This document shows, in pieces, positions 4,900 through 5,325 of a stretch of DNA of 5,325 nt; position 1 is the stretch's first letter; each line of letters opens with the position of its first letter. The notes under the pieces were generated by a model, which was not told the origin of the DNA, did no database searches, and worked only from the letters and a program-made list of their open reading frames with translations. Made by a program: the position numbers and the translations under genes. The stretch is from Candidatus Martarchaeota archaeon (lineage in GTDB: Archaea; Micrarchaeota; Micrarchaeia; Micrarchaeales; CABMGC01), in contig JAMDBP010000016.1 in assembly GCA_023487825.1 (NCBI GenBank), positions 595-5,919 of the forward strand, in the 5' to 3' direction.

Positions 4900-5325
4900 A
4901 ATCGATCCCCAGCTCGTCAAGCTTATTAATGACTGATGTGCGCAATTCGGAGCCCATGCTCTTCCACTCTATGACTGCAAGTTCCGTCTCAAGGTCGCTC
5001 CTGGAAAAGGCCTCTCCGATCATCTCTGTATTCCATGAGGTGCCATCTTTTATAAAAGAATGGCTCGGCATTATGTGCCCGAATGCATACTCCTTTTCAA
5101 TAGCTAGTTTTGTGAACTTTGATGGATAATGGTTGCCGCCTATGCCTATGGCTACCTTTGAGCATTCGACACTTCCTTCAGATACCGCAGCAGCCGAACC
5201 GATCGCAGCCCTTCCCAGCTCTTCGGCAGGCTTCAGTTCATTAATGGCAGCTTCGCTACCCCCGAACTCGATGAATGCAGACGGCGTATTAAGGAAGGGC
5301 CCATGATGCGTCGCTTCAAAGACAA
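4886..5325 (-). CDS. dtdA: D-aminoacyl-tRNA deacylase, archaeal type (DtdA/DTD2), C-terminal part
   Basis: DtdA hydrolyses D-amino acids mis-attached to tRNA, protecting translation in the cytoplasm. Only the last 145 residues are inside the window; the frame runs open to the right edge, so the start lies beyond 5325. Signature segments are EATHHGP at the left end of the fragment (residues 3-9), TPSAFIEFGGSE, the GGNHYPSKFT motif (62-71), and AFGHIMPSHS (80-89). The first and third carry the conserved histidines of the archaeal/plant family. The C-terminal end EWKSMGSELRTSVINKLDELGIDYERV matches the family's final helix and strand. Archaeal members run about 250-280 residues, so roughly half is seen. 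The TAA at 4886-4888 lies inside the next gene, whose ATG at 4899 gives a 14-base overlap. An internal ATG at 5071 is not the real start, because conserved family sequence continues upstream of it. Confidence 0.9.
   Translation of the reverse strand, partial: VFEATHHGPFLNTPSAFIEFGGSEAAINELKPAEELGRAAIGSAAAVSEGSVECSKVAIGIGGNHYPSKFTKLAIEKEYAFGHIMPSHSFIKDGTSWNTEMIGEAFSRSDLETELAVIEWKSMGSELRTSVINKLDELGIDYERV
4900..4912 (-). promoter_or_regulatory. Possible ribosome-binding site inside the dtdA 3' end
   Basis: On the minus strand CTGGGGATCGATT directly precedes the ATG at 4899. The GGGGAT element sits about five bases ahead and is a weak match to the archaeal GGAGG/GGTGAT core. It supports ATG 4899 over TTG 4920 and would allow translational coupling from dtdA. 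Confidence 0.35.

Noticed and set aside
4929..5129. Plus-strand open frame opposite dtdA
   Set aside because: The opposite strand encodes conserved DtdA sequence through this region.
1..5325. CRISPR array, tRNA/rRNA genes, insertion sequence or defence system
   Set aside because: No regularly spaced repeats, tRNA-like cloverleaf, transposase motifs or terminal inverted repeats were seen; almost every base is in a recognised coding sequence.

Overview
The window looks archaeal. It carries an archaeal RNase P protein subunit (Rpp21/Rnp4 family), the archaeal-type D-aminoacyl-tRNA deacylase (DtdA), TATA-box promoters about 31 bases ahead of two start codons, and two surface proteins dense in N-glycosylation sequons with a single C-terminal membrane anchor. 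Many ATA isoleucine and AGG/AGA arginine codons, compact gene spacing and short genes would suit a DPANN-type (for example Micrarchaeota-like) or Thermoplasmata-like archaeon. That placement is a guess from style, not from a marker tree.

Layout, left to right. Positions 1-144 (+) hold the C-terminal tail of the Hsp70 chaperone DnaK. DnaJ follows after nine bases (154-1286, +), complete in domain content but split by a frameshift near 858-873. A TATA-type promoter at about 1297-1307 starts a second unit: a 235-residue secreted, membrane-anchored, sequon-rich protein (1335-2042, +), followed after four bases by RNase P component 4 (2047-2355, +, TTG start). Seven bases further on, the gene direction reverses. 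The minus strand then carries, from right to left, the C-terminal 145 residues of DtdA (4886-5325), a 658-residue surface protein with three tandem InlB-B-like repeats whose start overlaps the dtdA stop by 14 bases (2923-4899), and a small DJ-1/PfpI-fold protein with its own promoter (2363-2884).

The genes form three local groups: protein folding (dnaK-dnaJ), RNA processing and translation quality control (RNase P, DtdA), and cell-envelope proteins. Both envelope genes are coupled to a tRNA-related housekeeping gene, which probably reflects genome compaction rather than a dedicated pathway. No RNA gene, CRISPR array, mobile element or defence system is visible. The points most worth checking are the dnaJ frameshift with a small hairpin and short repeat at the same place, a DJ-1 homologue lacking the catalytic cysteine, a C-x-C in place of C-x2-C in the RNase P zinc site, and an identical 13-base start context in the two promoter-proximal genes.
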